A stretch of 64,000 bases of DNA, from assembly GCA_903813345.2 (NCBI GenBank), contig CAIIXF020000005.1:29949375-30013374 (forward strand), given 5' to 3'. Origin of the DNA: Owenia fusiformis (taxonomy: Eukaryota; Annelida; Polychaeta; Sabellida; Oweniidae). The translations under genes were made by a program, and so were the position numbers. The notes below the pieces were generated by a model that saw nothing but the letters and a program-made list of their open reading frames with translations, had not been told where the DNA came from and did no database searches. The number at the start of each line of letters is the position of its first letter. Position 1 is the stretch's first letter. Shown here one piece after another: positions 46,855 to 58,118 of the stretch.

Positions 46855-47417
46855 CAGGGTGACACAAAAAATGACACCCACCTTACGTTGCATAACTTGT
46901 TTATCCATTAACATATAGACTTGTCCTGGGCATAATCCGAAAGCACCTTGAGATATTTCAGATGTGTAGCTCAACTGGGTCAAATTTTCGGAGCGTTACA
47001 ACATTTGCTCTAAACATCGTCCATTCATTTGCAGACACACATGGATTCTACACAAAAATTCCACACAGCTTTGGTAATATAACTTTGTGAATACTTATAA
47101 TTTTGGCTTTTACTTTCAGGGAATTGAAGTCCATTCAAATGAACACAAAATAAAGCATTATGACTTATTTCCAAAATTATGTTACAAAGGGTGGGTGTCA
47201 TTTTTTGTGTAAGATCCAGATGTACCAGCAAAGGAATAGACGACACCTTTTGTAACGCTCATAAATGTACATCTAGGTGAGTCAGTTAACTGAAACTTCT
47301 TGTGAAGTTGCGAAATGGATTGCCGTTTTAATGTGCGAAAAAAGCAAGTCAGAATTTCTTCAGACAAAACTGTAATGAAACATTATGTGAGTAGGTATCA
47401 TTTTTTGTGTCACGCGG
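46855..47417. mobile_element. Mariner-like MITE (CAGGGTGACACAAAAAATG)
   Basis: The left end CAGGGTGACACAAAAAATGA is inverted as TCATTTTTTGTGTCACGCGG at the right, TA on both sides. A second inverted copy of the motif lies at about 47187-47210, suggesting a nested or rearranged element. Intergenic between genes B and C. Confidence 0.65.
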
Positions 47418-48292
47418 TATATTAATCCTGTGCGACATCCATAATATTGTAACACTTCCTCTTTCAACATTAACTGTGGATATGTACTGTTAAAACTGAA
47501 ATAAAAACCGATTAAGAAATATTGTAATAGCAATGTATAAGCGAATAATTCGATCAAGGTTGAATTAGTCAATCGGAGTCTATCTAACCTTCATAAGCTT
47601 AAGAATGTCAAGCTAGCCCAAAAGAATAGCACAATTCGGCAATTCAAAGCGATAGAAATTAGAAATTGAAAACCCCTGTTTACACTTATGCATAATTTAA
47701 TATAAGGAGCATTGTGATAAAGGATAAGTTGAGGCCATTTGCTTAAATTCAAAGAATACTATTCAAAAGTTCATAAAAAGTTTACTCATACAAACTTCCT
47801 ATATTGTCAAAGACATCTCGCTTGACATTAGTTGACGTATTAGTGTTGAAATTTCAGATTAACGAGGTGTGTGTTAAAAAATAAAATGTCACCTTCGGAT
47901 TAATGTATTAAGTAAACAAGCAATATTTGTTAAAGATTATATGTTAAGTTGGAAGTTTTTTGATCGTGACATGGCCCGTTAGAGTGCTGGTATCATGACG
48001 TGTATGGGTGCACTTTGAACCAGACGTATAAACCTTTTCATCCATTGATGAATGTTGATCTTTCTGCCATTCATGTTTGCATGATTAGAATGGTTCAAAT
48101 ATGTTTTTATTGTATTTACCATCCAGTGAATGCTACCATTTAAAAAGTGTTGATATGATTTTGAACTTGATATTTGAAATTAATCCCCAAATAAAGTCAC
48201 TAGGCAACAAAATGCAGAATATGTCCTGGAGACCAAAAAGAAAATTTTATGATTAAAAGTACACTAAATCTGTGCTCTTTGAGTACAATCAG

Positions 48293-48319
48293 TTTATTTC
48301 TGAAGGTGACATCTTTATT
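48293..48319 (-). terminator. Poly(A) signals downstream of gene C
   Basis: TTTATT on the plus strand (AATAAA on the gene strand) at 48293-48298 and 48314-48319, 130-160 bases after the stop at 48451. They support gene C ending here rather than continuing to the left. Confidence 0.45.
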
Positions 48320-48450
48320 TGTCATTGAACACATCTAAAGGCTAAAATATGATAAATATGTAACTCACCGTCATTTACATCACCATTAGAATGCCATCGT
48401 TGATTTCTTGTGCATTGCCATTATCAAACTTAACTTACTTTTCTCTGCTT

Positions 48451-51400
48451 TCAGATTTTCTTCGTACTAAATCTAAGTTTTCTACTGATCCAATAATGAT
48501 ATTGATTAAACTTACCACTACCAGAGCCAGATAAATCATCATCAGTAGATCCAGATTCGCCAGATCCTGATGAATCTCCCGATCCGGAAACATCCACCAC
48601 AGTTACTCCCGATCCAGATTCGCCAGATCCTGATAAATCTCCTGATCCCGAAACATCCACGACATTTACTCCTGATCCAGATTCGCCAGATCCAGATAAA
48701 TCTCCTGATCCTGAAATATCCACAACAGGTACTCCTGATCCAGATTCGCCAGATCCAGATTCTCCAGATGCTGATAAATCTCCTGATCCCGAAACATCCA
48801 CGACATTTACTCCTGATCCAGATTCGCCAGATCCAGATTCGCCAGATCCTGATAAATCCCCTGATCCTGAAACATCCAGGTTGTCACAAAGCGGTCCGCT
48901 GTATCCAGATGGACATTTGCACTCGAAAGTGCGTTTCCTTGATGTAGCAGTTTTATCACCACTTCCCATTCCTATTTCTACGTACCCTCCACTCCCCAAA
49001 CCACTTGACGATCCAGAATATGCGTTGTCAGTTTCACTGTAGCCGTATATCCCATCGTTTGAGCCCCAACCACTAAAGCCAGATCCGGAGGACGATCCAC
49101 TTGAATCATTTCCAGAACTGTCCCCGCTTCCAGACATTGAGCCATCACCCGACATAGTCCCACTGCCTGAATCTGTTCCACTTCCTGACATATCGTTAAA
49201 GGTGATATCAATGCATGTGGCATCTCCAAAGCATGGGTTTGACAAACAGGCAGATTCGCCTGATCCTGATAAATCTCCTGATCCGGAAACATCCACGACA
49301 TTTACTCCTGATCCAGATTCGCCAGATCCAGATAAATCTCCTGATCCTGAAATATCCACAACAGGTACTCCTGATCCAGATTCGCCAGATCCAGATTCTC
49401 CAGATCCTGATAAATCCCCTGGTCCTGACACATCCAGGTTGTCACACAGCGGTCCGCTGTATCCGGATGAACATTTGCACTCGAAAGTGCGTTTCCTTGA
49501 TGTAGCAGTTTTATCACCACTTCCCATTCCTATTTCTACGTACCCTCCACTCCCCAAACCACTTGACGATCCAGAATATGCGTTGTCAGTTTCACTGTAG
49601 CCGTATATCCCATCGTTTGAGCCCCAACCACTAAAGCCAGATCCGGAGGACGATCCACTTGAATCATTTCCAGAACTGTCCCCGCTTCCAGACATTGAGC
49701 CATCACCCGACATAGTCCCACTGCCTGAATCTGTTCCACTTCCTGACATATCGTCAAAGGTGATATCAATGCATGTGGCATCTCCAAAGCATGGGTTTGA
49801 CAAACAGGCAGATTCGCCTGATCCTGATAAATCTCCTGATCCGGAAACATCCACGACATTTACTCCTGATCCAGATTCGCCAGATTCAGATAAATCTCCT
49901 GATCCTGAAATATCCACAACAGGTACTCCTGATCCAGATTCGCCAGATCCAGATTCTCCAGATCCTGATAAATCCCCTGATCCTGACACATCCAGGTTGT
50001 CACAAAGCGGTCCGCTGTATCCAGATGGACATTTGCACTCGAAACTGCGTTTTCTTGATGTTGTAGCAGTTTTATCACTACTTCCCATTCCTATTTCTAC
50101 GTACCCTCCACTCCCCAAATCACTTGGTGATCCAGAATATGCGTTGTCAGTTTCACTGTAGCCGTATATCCCATCGTTTGAGCCCCAACCACTAAAGCCA
50201 GATCCGGAGGACGATCCGCTTGAATCATTTCCAGAACTGTCTCCACTTCCAGACATTGAGCCATCACCCGACATGGTCCCACTGCCTGAATCTGTTCCAC
50301 TTCCTGACATATCATCAACGTTGATATCAATGCATGTGGCATCTCCAAAGCATGGGTTTGACAAACAGGCAGATTCGCCTGATCCTGATAAATCTCCTGA
50401 TCCGGAAACATCCACAACATTTACTCCCGATCCAGATTCGCCAGATCCAGATAAATCTCCTGATCCCGAAGCAACCACGACAGTTACTCCTGAACCAGAT
50501 TCGCCAGATCCTGAGAAACCCCCTGAGCCACTCGCTTCACTTTCTCCAGATCCAGAAACATCTCCTGAACCACTACCAGAGCCGGAGATTGACCCACTAC
50601 CTGATCCCGAACCACTTTTCCAATTGTCCTCTGAAAATGAATAATACGTATGAGGTAAATTTAAAAACAACCAAATATGATGTGGGAATAGGTACCATTA
50701 ATACCACTATATCCAGTACAATATATATATATTCACCTTTATCGCATTTGAGTCCTTTGAATCCATCATCGCAAACACATACAAATGCTCTTTTACGACT
50801 CTCTTTATGTCCTCCATTTTTATTGTTGGACCTTGAAAGTGGATCTACGAACCCATTTTCTGTCTTTCTAGTGACAAGATCATCGGGTCCGTATTCTTCA
50901 TATGTGACATTTTCTAGATCTCCAGATCCCAATCCTGAGCCAGATCCAGATCCAGACGATTCACCATACCCTGGTGATGATTTGTTCACTGGTACGCATA
51001 TGCCATGGACACATGGATTGTCTTTACAAGGCTCTACATCTAATACAGAGAAAGAAATAACTCAATAGATTGTAACATTGGCAAATCGACAGTCCATTGT
51101 ACTATTTGAGAAGCGAGGACGTAAACAATTATAGGGGGTATATGAGTTCATACTAGGATGTGATTACGAATGGTCAATGTCGCGAACTTATTCGCATTAT
51201 TGACATGACAAGTCATAATATGTATTTGTTCTTACTATTTTCACAAAGATCGCCAGTAAAACCAGGTGGACACTTGCACATAAATGCCGGTTCTAAGCCG
51301 CTTCCCTCTCCACTAGCCATACCACTTCCACTGACATCATCTCCGCTGGACCACGATTCACCTCCACTGCCACTTCCAGCGCTAGGAAGGTCATCCTCTT

Positions 51401-54400
51401 CGAGTCCGAAGCCATATATACCACCCTCTGAGCCCCACCCACTAGCTCTAAATCCAGATCCGGATCCAGATTCACCTTCTAAGTTTGAACTATCACTGCC
51501 TGATGCGAAACCATTTCCAGATGATGATGATGATCCACTTCCTGATATACCCTGATCAAGATCAATGCAAGTGGAACCTCCAAAGCAAGGGTTTGACAGG
51601 CATCCAGTTTTTGGTGGATTTCCTGTAAAAATAAATTACTCAACATTCACTAGTAGCACAAGAATGTCATCCTGATTCTCAAGGTTTCAGTTGCTCCAAC
51701 TTGTGTTATAACCACCTTGGTTCGTCAAAGATGCAAAAATGTATCATAGCTTATAAATATTTATATTTAATATCAAAACTGAAAGTGAAGCTTGAAATGT
51801 TTTTGTCCAAACTTACGTTTGTCACAAAGTGGTCCGCTATATCCAGATGGACATTTGCACTCGAAACTGCGCTTTCTTGATGTAGCAGTTTCATCACCGC
51901 TTCCCATTCCTATTTCAACATATCCTCCACTCCCTAAACCACTTGGTGATCCAGAATATGCGTTGTCAGTTTCACTGTAGCCGTATATCCCATCATTTGA
52001 GCCCCAACCGCTAAAGCCAGATCCGGAGGACGATCCGCTTGAATCCTTTCCAGAACTGTCTCCGCTTCCAGACATTGAGCCATCACCCGACATAGTCCCA
52101 CTGCCTGAATCTGCTCCACTTCCTGACATATCATTAAAGGGGAGATCGATACACGTGGCACCTCCAAAACATGGGTTTGATAAACAGCCAGATTTCGGTG
52201 GAATTTCTGAAATAAGTAAATAAGACTAGCGATTTATACACTAATATCACAATGCAACTATCGTTAATGAAGTATGGTTATACGATGCTCATCATATTGT
52301 TATGGGTTCAAAAGTTTATGATTGAGAATTTGATTTAGCAATACTCCAGTCTTACCTTTGTCACAGAGTGCTCCAGTGTAACCGGGCGGACATTTACACA
52401 TAAATGTTCGTTTGTTGGTTGACATGTCAGTATCATCGCCACTACCTCCGCTGCTCAAGCTATCTCCACTGCTCATGCCACTTCCACTGCTCATGCCACT
52501 CCCACTGCTCATGCCACTTCCACTGCCCATGTCACCTCCACTACTCATACCACTTGACTGACCACTCCCACTTGACATGATTGAATTACCACCAATTCCA
52601 CTTCCATAATCTCCATTACCAATATCATTGAAGCCATATATTCCATCTTCAGAACCCCAACTATCAGATCCAGACCCTGATCCAGAGCTTGATCCCGATC
52701 CTGAATTAAACCCTGATCCATTTCCAGAGTTGTCACCACTTCCTGATCCACTTACAGACCCGGATGTGGTTCCACTCCCAGAAATACTTTCACCTTCTCC
52801 AGATTCTGCACCACTTGTACTTTCATCACCAGGTAGATCAACGCACGTGGCACCTCCATAGCATGGATTGGACATGCAACTCGATCCACGCGCACTTGTA
52901 GATGTAGTTGCTACTACTGTTACATCTTCTACAAAAGGTATAACCAAGTAATATTAATGTGCACCATACATGTATATGTTCATTTTTAGATAACCAATGG
53001 CGATATATCTTTATATATTTTTTTCTCTTATATATAACAATATATGGGCCTTTTGTGTTGTCATATAATGTTGTCCGTTGTGTCATTACACTTGGGCTAA
53101 TCGTACAGATCAAACTGAATAAGAAATCTCTAAAACACACACCTTTTTCACAAAAGTTTCCTTTGAAGCCTAGTGGACACTGGCATTTTATACCCTTGTT
53201 TTTATAATATAAATACTGCCTTAGGAATGTATCATCTCCATTTATAGTATACTCTTCTAGGATGCACATTCCTCCATTTTCACACTGCACATTTTTACAC
53301 AGTAGGTCTGGAAAAATTAAGATAAAGATGTAAATTTCTTTGGAGACGTGTTTCTGTAATGTAACGATCTTCGTATTCAAATGTTGCTATTTGTGATTTG
53401 ACACTCAACTGAATTTTTTCAACAAATTCAAACATGCATGAAAATTGCAAGTATGATAGAATGAAATGTGTTAGTATTACACAACTGTAACTCAGTCTTG
53501 TTTAAAACAGGGTTATGTTAAAGAATATCAGTGCCCGAGGCCAGAAGCCAGAAGCCTGTTTCTGAAGCCTCTGCTCGCAGGCTCGTCGCATACATCTGTA
53601 AAGGTATGTTTTATTTTGTGTACCTACTCACAACAACACATACCATTTATAGTGTGTTCAGAGCATGTATCTTCAAGTAAGGAGAGGGCAGCTGCAAGAG
53701 AATCAAGAGCCTGCTCTTTCATATCCTCCATGCATCCCACCGTGTGTCGAATAACGCACTGCACAACGTTCGCCCTTTCACTGCAACAAAAATATGTGTT
53801 CGTTATACAGCTTCAATTTTATGTCACCCCCACAAGTGGTGACATGTTGTTATAGCCCCCAATTTTTGTGGCGGCTATCGGCAGTTGGTGGTTGGTGTTC
53901 GTCAGTTGGCGTTTGGCGTTTATAACAAGGGGGTGATATTTTGCCCGCCAAAGTCTGTTATTTGTTGTTATGAAAATAAAATGAAATTGTCTTATTTTGT
54001 CTTTAAAACTAGGATTCCTTCACCCTCGATAAAAGTAGAGATTATACTTAAAATACCTGCATATATCTATGTAGTCATTTCCTAAGATGGAATCTATTAT
54101 TCCAGCACCAGTCGCCTCATTGACGGTCAAAGTAAAATTGGCTATACAAATCGGAACTTTTCCAAATTCGCATGGTTCTGAAAGTAAAATGTTTAAGTAC
54201 AGTAGATATCGTTATTATGTTATTTTTATTTAATTTTTCATTATTTCTTTACAGCATTTTACAGTGGCACTTTATAAGCACGTTAACATTTAAAATCTTT
54301 AATAAAAACCTTTTTTATTATAGGTGAAATAAAGATCCATGGTCATGTGAAATGCAGTTGGTCAACTTATGAAACTCATTGCATTTCACTACAAAGTAAA

Positions 54401-56938
54401 ATTTATTCTAGGATTTGAGAGTAAATAGCGCACGATCTTACAGTACTAAAGAACAACATGTTTTGAGTTGCAGACGCTTTTTATAGAGAACACCTTGCCC
54501 ATTCTAATTTTACCATTAAGTCCTAAAATAGGTCTTATAATATGTGACAAGTTGCACATATTCATATATCTACTCATTTAAGCATAATTTAAAGTTTTGC
54601 ATCTGGATGTGACCCTTAAATTCGATCACAACCAGTCCATTTATTTTATGGGCAATAAGAGCTTGAGTGAAACGAAGCCTCTATAGTCCATCTTCGACAT
54701 CTAAGGTGATATAACACAGTCGGAGCAACTGAAACATTGTGAATCAAGATGCTACAGTCTCTGAGTCTGGAACTCACATATCTAGAGAGCATATCTAATA
54801 ATTTAACGGGATTGTGCAAATTGTGCGACTCTTTAGTTAAACGTGTTCTGAATTATTACCGTGTTTTTAAATACCTATAATTGTATTTTCTTTTAGAAAT
54901 GGTGCCTGTTCTTAAAATATGTGCAACAAAGCTGGAACGTTCATTTACTGGAATGTTTAAATAGGAAAAGCACAATGACGTCTTTGAGAAAAACTTTGTA
55001 CACAATTGTGGAGAGTGAATAAACAAGATTACAAAGAACTTTCCAATACTTTGACATACGAACTGGAATTACAAACATTGGACTTTCTATTCTTAACATT
55101 TGGTTTAGTGTACCATTATCTTGCGTCCTTTATTTACCTTCTGGGTGGGGAAAATTGCATTACATAAACATAAACTTTTAAACTTTTTGTAGGATAAATA
55201 AAAGACTGTCTATTACTTGCGAAACAAGAAAAGAATTGTACTTTTAAAGTAATTTTAAACTCAAGGTCGCTCACTTGGAGCAAAAATCAACATATTTAAT
55301 TACTTATATTCAGGAGACTTTTCAATTTCTGTCAGACAGTTAACGATGAATCCAAGCAACCAGAAGACTTTAGTAAAACAGTTTCATCAACAACAAAATA
55401 ATCAAAATATTAAAATATTGCAATCTATGAAAATCAGAAATATTAATGCAATTTCTCATGGCAGGTAACTCAGCTGATTTCAGTCATATATCTTTCTTTG
55501 TATCCAAACCATTTCCATTTGATTTTGCTTCTTAACGGTGCATTATCTCTTAAGTACCAGGCTCTTACATGACCGATATATATTTTTAAATAGCTATGGT
55601 TTATCATATCCAGTCTAATTGACTTTATCATATCTCTACTATTCTTAGAAAAAATAAGCTAGTTTAGCAGACGCGCTTGTTTAAATGATTAGAAAATACT
55701 CAAAATCCAAGATATTACGAAAAAGATTGACTGTACTATCAGCCAGGATCATAGAAGTAAAACAATATCTATGCCGTGTTTTGGATTCTTCGAGAGGATT
55801 TGTCTAGAACGTATCCCTCTGGACTTTTGGTGAAATCATTACGCTGCTTTTGATTCATAATGATAATATATCGTTCACAATCAACACAGAGACAAAAATC
55901 TCCTTTTCTGTAATTTCTTAGCTTGAAAATGTCATTCATGTAAAATTGAATTTATTGTCATTCTTACTTGGTGTGTCAATTTTTCATAGAAAGTGCATAT
56001 ATCTCCAAATCTGTTGATTGTGTACGTTACATGTAAATATGAATCAAAAATATTTAGGGTTATTTAAGGTGTGAATTACAAATACTGGCCCTGTAATCAC
56101 TCGTCAAGAATTTATCAATTCAGAATAAGTTCAGTGTCAATTCAAGCATCAATATGCCAATTTGTCTTAAAAGAAATCATAGGCGCAATTTGTCTCTCGA
56201 ACACTGAAATTCTTCTTATGAATGAAGCTCTCTTTGTATTTATTTAGTTTTTTAAGACTATAAGTAAATGTACATACACTTCAAGGTGCGTTTTTTATCT
56301 CCAGATATCTGTAAATTGCTTTTAATTGTAGGAAGTAAATATTTTAAAAAATATTCAAGTACGTTTTAGTACTCTTTCGAACTAACACGCAATATTTGCT
56401 GCTTGAGGAGATATAAGAAGTCCTGTTTGCAAAACCTTTTAGAAGGGATGGATTAAAATTCACTTTGATTGACAAGGTGTATAAAGTCCTTGGAAGATGT
56501 TTCTGTATCTATGAATGCGATAATGACCTCAAAAGATAGTTTCAGAAATAAAACGTAAATTTTTGGACTATCCACGTAGCTTTCATTTAAATAAGTTCAT
56601 GTTTCACCTATATTCTCAGATTTATAAAAAATTTATAAAATGCTATAATCGTAATATCGACATTTATTGATTGAACACAAAAAATGTAAAAAAAATCTAA
56701 AATAAAGTTGAAATTTGTAAAGCATGAAAGTTCCACCATAGGAATAAATCATGAAAGATGCCAAAACATATTATGCAAATTTTTCCAAGACCTACAAAAC
56801 TCTTTTCCCGTATTTTGCTGTTGATATTGTCTGGAAAAATAGTAATTTATAATAGTTATGTAAAAATGACATACCTGATTCTTGCGCGGACACTGTTATA
56901 ACAAAACACAGGACGGCAAAAAGTCCAGCTTTTACCAT
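48451..56938 (-). CDS. Gene C: secreted Ser-Gly-repeat / EGF protein with one six-Cys domain
   Basis: Nine exons in frame: 56875-56938, 54057-54177, 53644-53780, 53143-53307, 52356-52928, 51817-52206, 51236-51622, 50737-51039, and 48516-50630 with possible read-through to a TAA-type stop at 48451. The ATG at 56936-56938 starts MVKAGLFAVLCFVITVSAQE, a signal peptide. The mature protein has one six-Cys domain, a plain EGF, then seven EGFs each opened between cysteines 3 and 4 by a long Ser/Gly-rich insert, and a Ser-Gly-Asp/Glu tail. If the last exon is unspliced the protein has about 1,440 residues. Dense SG dipeptides beside Asp/Glu fit glycosaminoglycan attachment (inference). TATATATA lies about 210 bases upstream. 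Confidence 0.83.
48516..50630 (-). CDS. Gene C exon 9: giant exon with three tandem EGF plus SG-insert units
   Basis: A 2,115-base exon containing three near-identical units with a period of about 558-561 bases. Each unit has CLSNPCFGDATCID, an insert of about 98 residues carrying GWGSNDGIYGY, and CKC(P/S)SGYSGPLCDNL. The units are separated by VSGSGDLSGSGESGSG runs. After the last unit a tail of SGSGDLSGSGESGSG continues to GSG at 48516. A consensus donor (GTAAGT) follows. If it is not used, the frame adds about 20 residues (KFNQYHYWISRKLRF...) to a stop at 48451, and two AATAAA signals lie 130-160 bases further. Confidence 0.82.
48530..50400 (-). repeat. 558-561-base tandem coding repeats of gene C
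   Basis: Three near-identical copies of an EGF plus SG insert. Matching landmarks recur at 49301, 49859 and 50420. Differences are single bases and one in-frame codon-scale indel, implying recent expansion or gene conversion. Confidence 0.88.
50737..53307 (-). CDS. Gene C exons 4-8: EGF domains with long loop inserts
   Basis: Exon 53143-53307 is an EGF with a charged, non-repetitive C3-C4 loop (DLLCKNVQCENGGMC ... CQCPLGFKGNFCE). Exon 52356-52928 begins with a VVATTSTSARG linker and is an EGF with about 120 residues of SG/MSSG repeats. Exons 51817-52206 and 51236-51622 are EGFs (CLSNPCFGG(A/S)TCIDL) with inserts of roughly 90-100 residues; the latter has no in-frame Met. Exon 50737-51039 is EGF CKDNPCVHGIC ... 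CVCDDGFKGLKC with a shorter SG insert. Three inserts share a WGS-x-x-GIYG(F/Y) motif. All exons are phase 1-1. Confidence 0.8.
53644..54177 (-). CDS. Gene C exons 2-3: six-Cys domain
   Basis: Exons 54057-54177 and 53644-53780 encode EPCEFGKVPIC...DYIDIC | SERANVVQCVIRHTVGC ... LLEDTC, spacing C-x7-C-x30-C-x8-C-x7-C-x22-C. The intron falls in phase 2 directly after the third Cys, exactly as in the gene A copies. This is the only gene C unit. It places genes A and C in one family in spite of otherwise different bodies. Confidence 0.78.
53823..53936. repeat. Dispersed repeat R, copy 3, inverted
   Basis: GTCACCCCCACAAGTGGTGA followed by TGTTATAGCCCCCAATTTTT and GTTGGTG/GTTGGCG blocks, the reverse complement of copies 1 and 2. 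Lies between gene C exons 2 and 3. Confidence 0.62.
54178..56874. other. Gene C intron 1, 2.7 kb
   Basis: AT-rich, no recognisable repeat family apart from poly-T and A tracts, and no coding exon seen. It separates the signal-peptide exon from the six-Cys domain. Confidence 0.6.
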
Positions 56939-57148
56939 GGTATTATCCTTTTTGTCCGATATTCCTTCTCTTATCAGAATATCCAGTCCAAATTATTTTA
57001 ATTTTAAGTTCAAATATGTAGAACAAGAAAGAACTTAACTAGTTCACAAATTCTCGTAAAGTTGTTGTCAGCTAAACAACATCTTTAAGCTGTACTTTCC
57101 CTTTTGTATCAATGTCAAATTTGCAATTAGTCCGGTACTTTCTCCTGT

Positions 57149-57158
57149 TATATATATA
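57149..57158 (-). promoter_or_regulatory. Candidate TATA box of gene C
   Basis: TATATATA run about 210 bases upstream of the gene C ATG, the best core-promoter-like site there. Weak evidence on its own in AT-rich DNA. Confidence 0.35.
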
Positions 57159-57793
57159 ATTACCGACAAATTCTGGAAATTCAAACTGTTCCGAAACTTA
57201 AAACTGGACTTGGTGGAGTTGTCAGGGAGTCAAAAGGCAGAATAGTACGTGCAATCATCCCATCATCCCATGTTCTTGGACGGACCATTTGCTTACAAAT
57301 TATACTTATCTTTTTCCACATCGTCATCAATAGAAATAGCTATTTCAGTATTTTTAACATTATATGTTATGTATCTATTTTTCCATAGAATATAGTTTAT
57401 GGAATATATTTCGATAAAATGACAATTAAGAAATCGTATGGCAGAATAAGAGGGTACCAGAATCTTATGATCTGTCCCCAGTATACATTTACCCCATATG
57501 ATCACACCCTCTACAGAAATCTTAATAGTTCTGATCAAACAGAATTCTAAAGTCCTTCTGGTTCAAACCTCAGAAGAGCAAACATCCTTTGTTTGCGATT
57601 CTTAACTAACTTAACAGTTTCTTTCAAAAATTTGGCCGTTCAAAAATGTTGTATGCTAAGATAATTTATAGAATTCAGATTCGTTTACAATTAGTATTCC
57701 TCTTAAAAAGCATATAACATGACGTGTAAAACTTTCTTGGTGAGTAGCACCATTATACCACTGTATAAAATTTACTAATATTTATAAAAATTG

Positions 57794-57799
57794 TTTATT
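57794..57799 (-). terminator. Candidate poly(A) signal of gene D
   Basis: AATAAA on the minus strand about 320 bases after the gene D stop at 58119. Other, weaker signals exist in this AT-rich spacer. Confidence 0.35.
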
Positions 57800-58118
57800 T
57801 CTAAAATCACATTGTACATCCAGCCCTAGTAAGCAGACTTAATTATATTTATCTAAATAATTAGAAATAGAAAGTGTATAATTCCAAGTAAAAAATCATG
57901 TAAAAATGCAGGGAAGTTTTATATTAATATAAAATCAAACACAGACACAGATAAAGAAATAACATAACTGAAAAAGACTGAACATTTTGTAAAAATGTAA
58001 AGAAGGTCTTCTTTAAATATTCTAAATGATGTATATAATCTGTCTAAAATTCAATTTTAAAACATTAACAGCAAAAAATATCATAAAATTATATAGATAC
58101 TATAAAGGGAATAATAAT

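Larger units (their letters stand above)
44154..48450. other. Spacer between gene C 3' end and gene B start
   Basis: Contains the gene B promoter block (44325-44510), the mariner-like MITE (46855-47417) and gene C poly(A) signals. I see no other gene; the frames present are short and lack domain features. Confidence 0.6.
56939..58118. other. Spacer between gene D 3' end and gene C start
   Basis: About 1.2 kb carrying the gene C 5' region with the TATATATA run and the presumed gene D 3' UTR. A minus-strand frame at 57293-57538 has no supporting features. Confidence 0.55.

Noticed and set aside
48375-48432. Possible relic of a third signal-peptide exon (GGCAATGCACAAGAAATCAA resembles the end of the A and B leader exons)
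   Set aside because: Similarity covers only the last 25-30 bases, the hydrophobic core is absent and a stop follows; may be chance.
49202-50644. Plus-strand open frames rich in Asp-Pro-Ser (SPDPDKSPDPE repeats)
   Set aside because: They are the antisense of the gene C Ser-Gly exon; splice sites, EGF cysteines and signal peptide all support the minus strand.
57293-57538. 81-codon minus-strand frame
   Set aside because: AT-rich, no domain or splice context, lies in the gene C upstream region.
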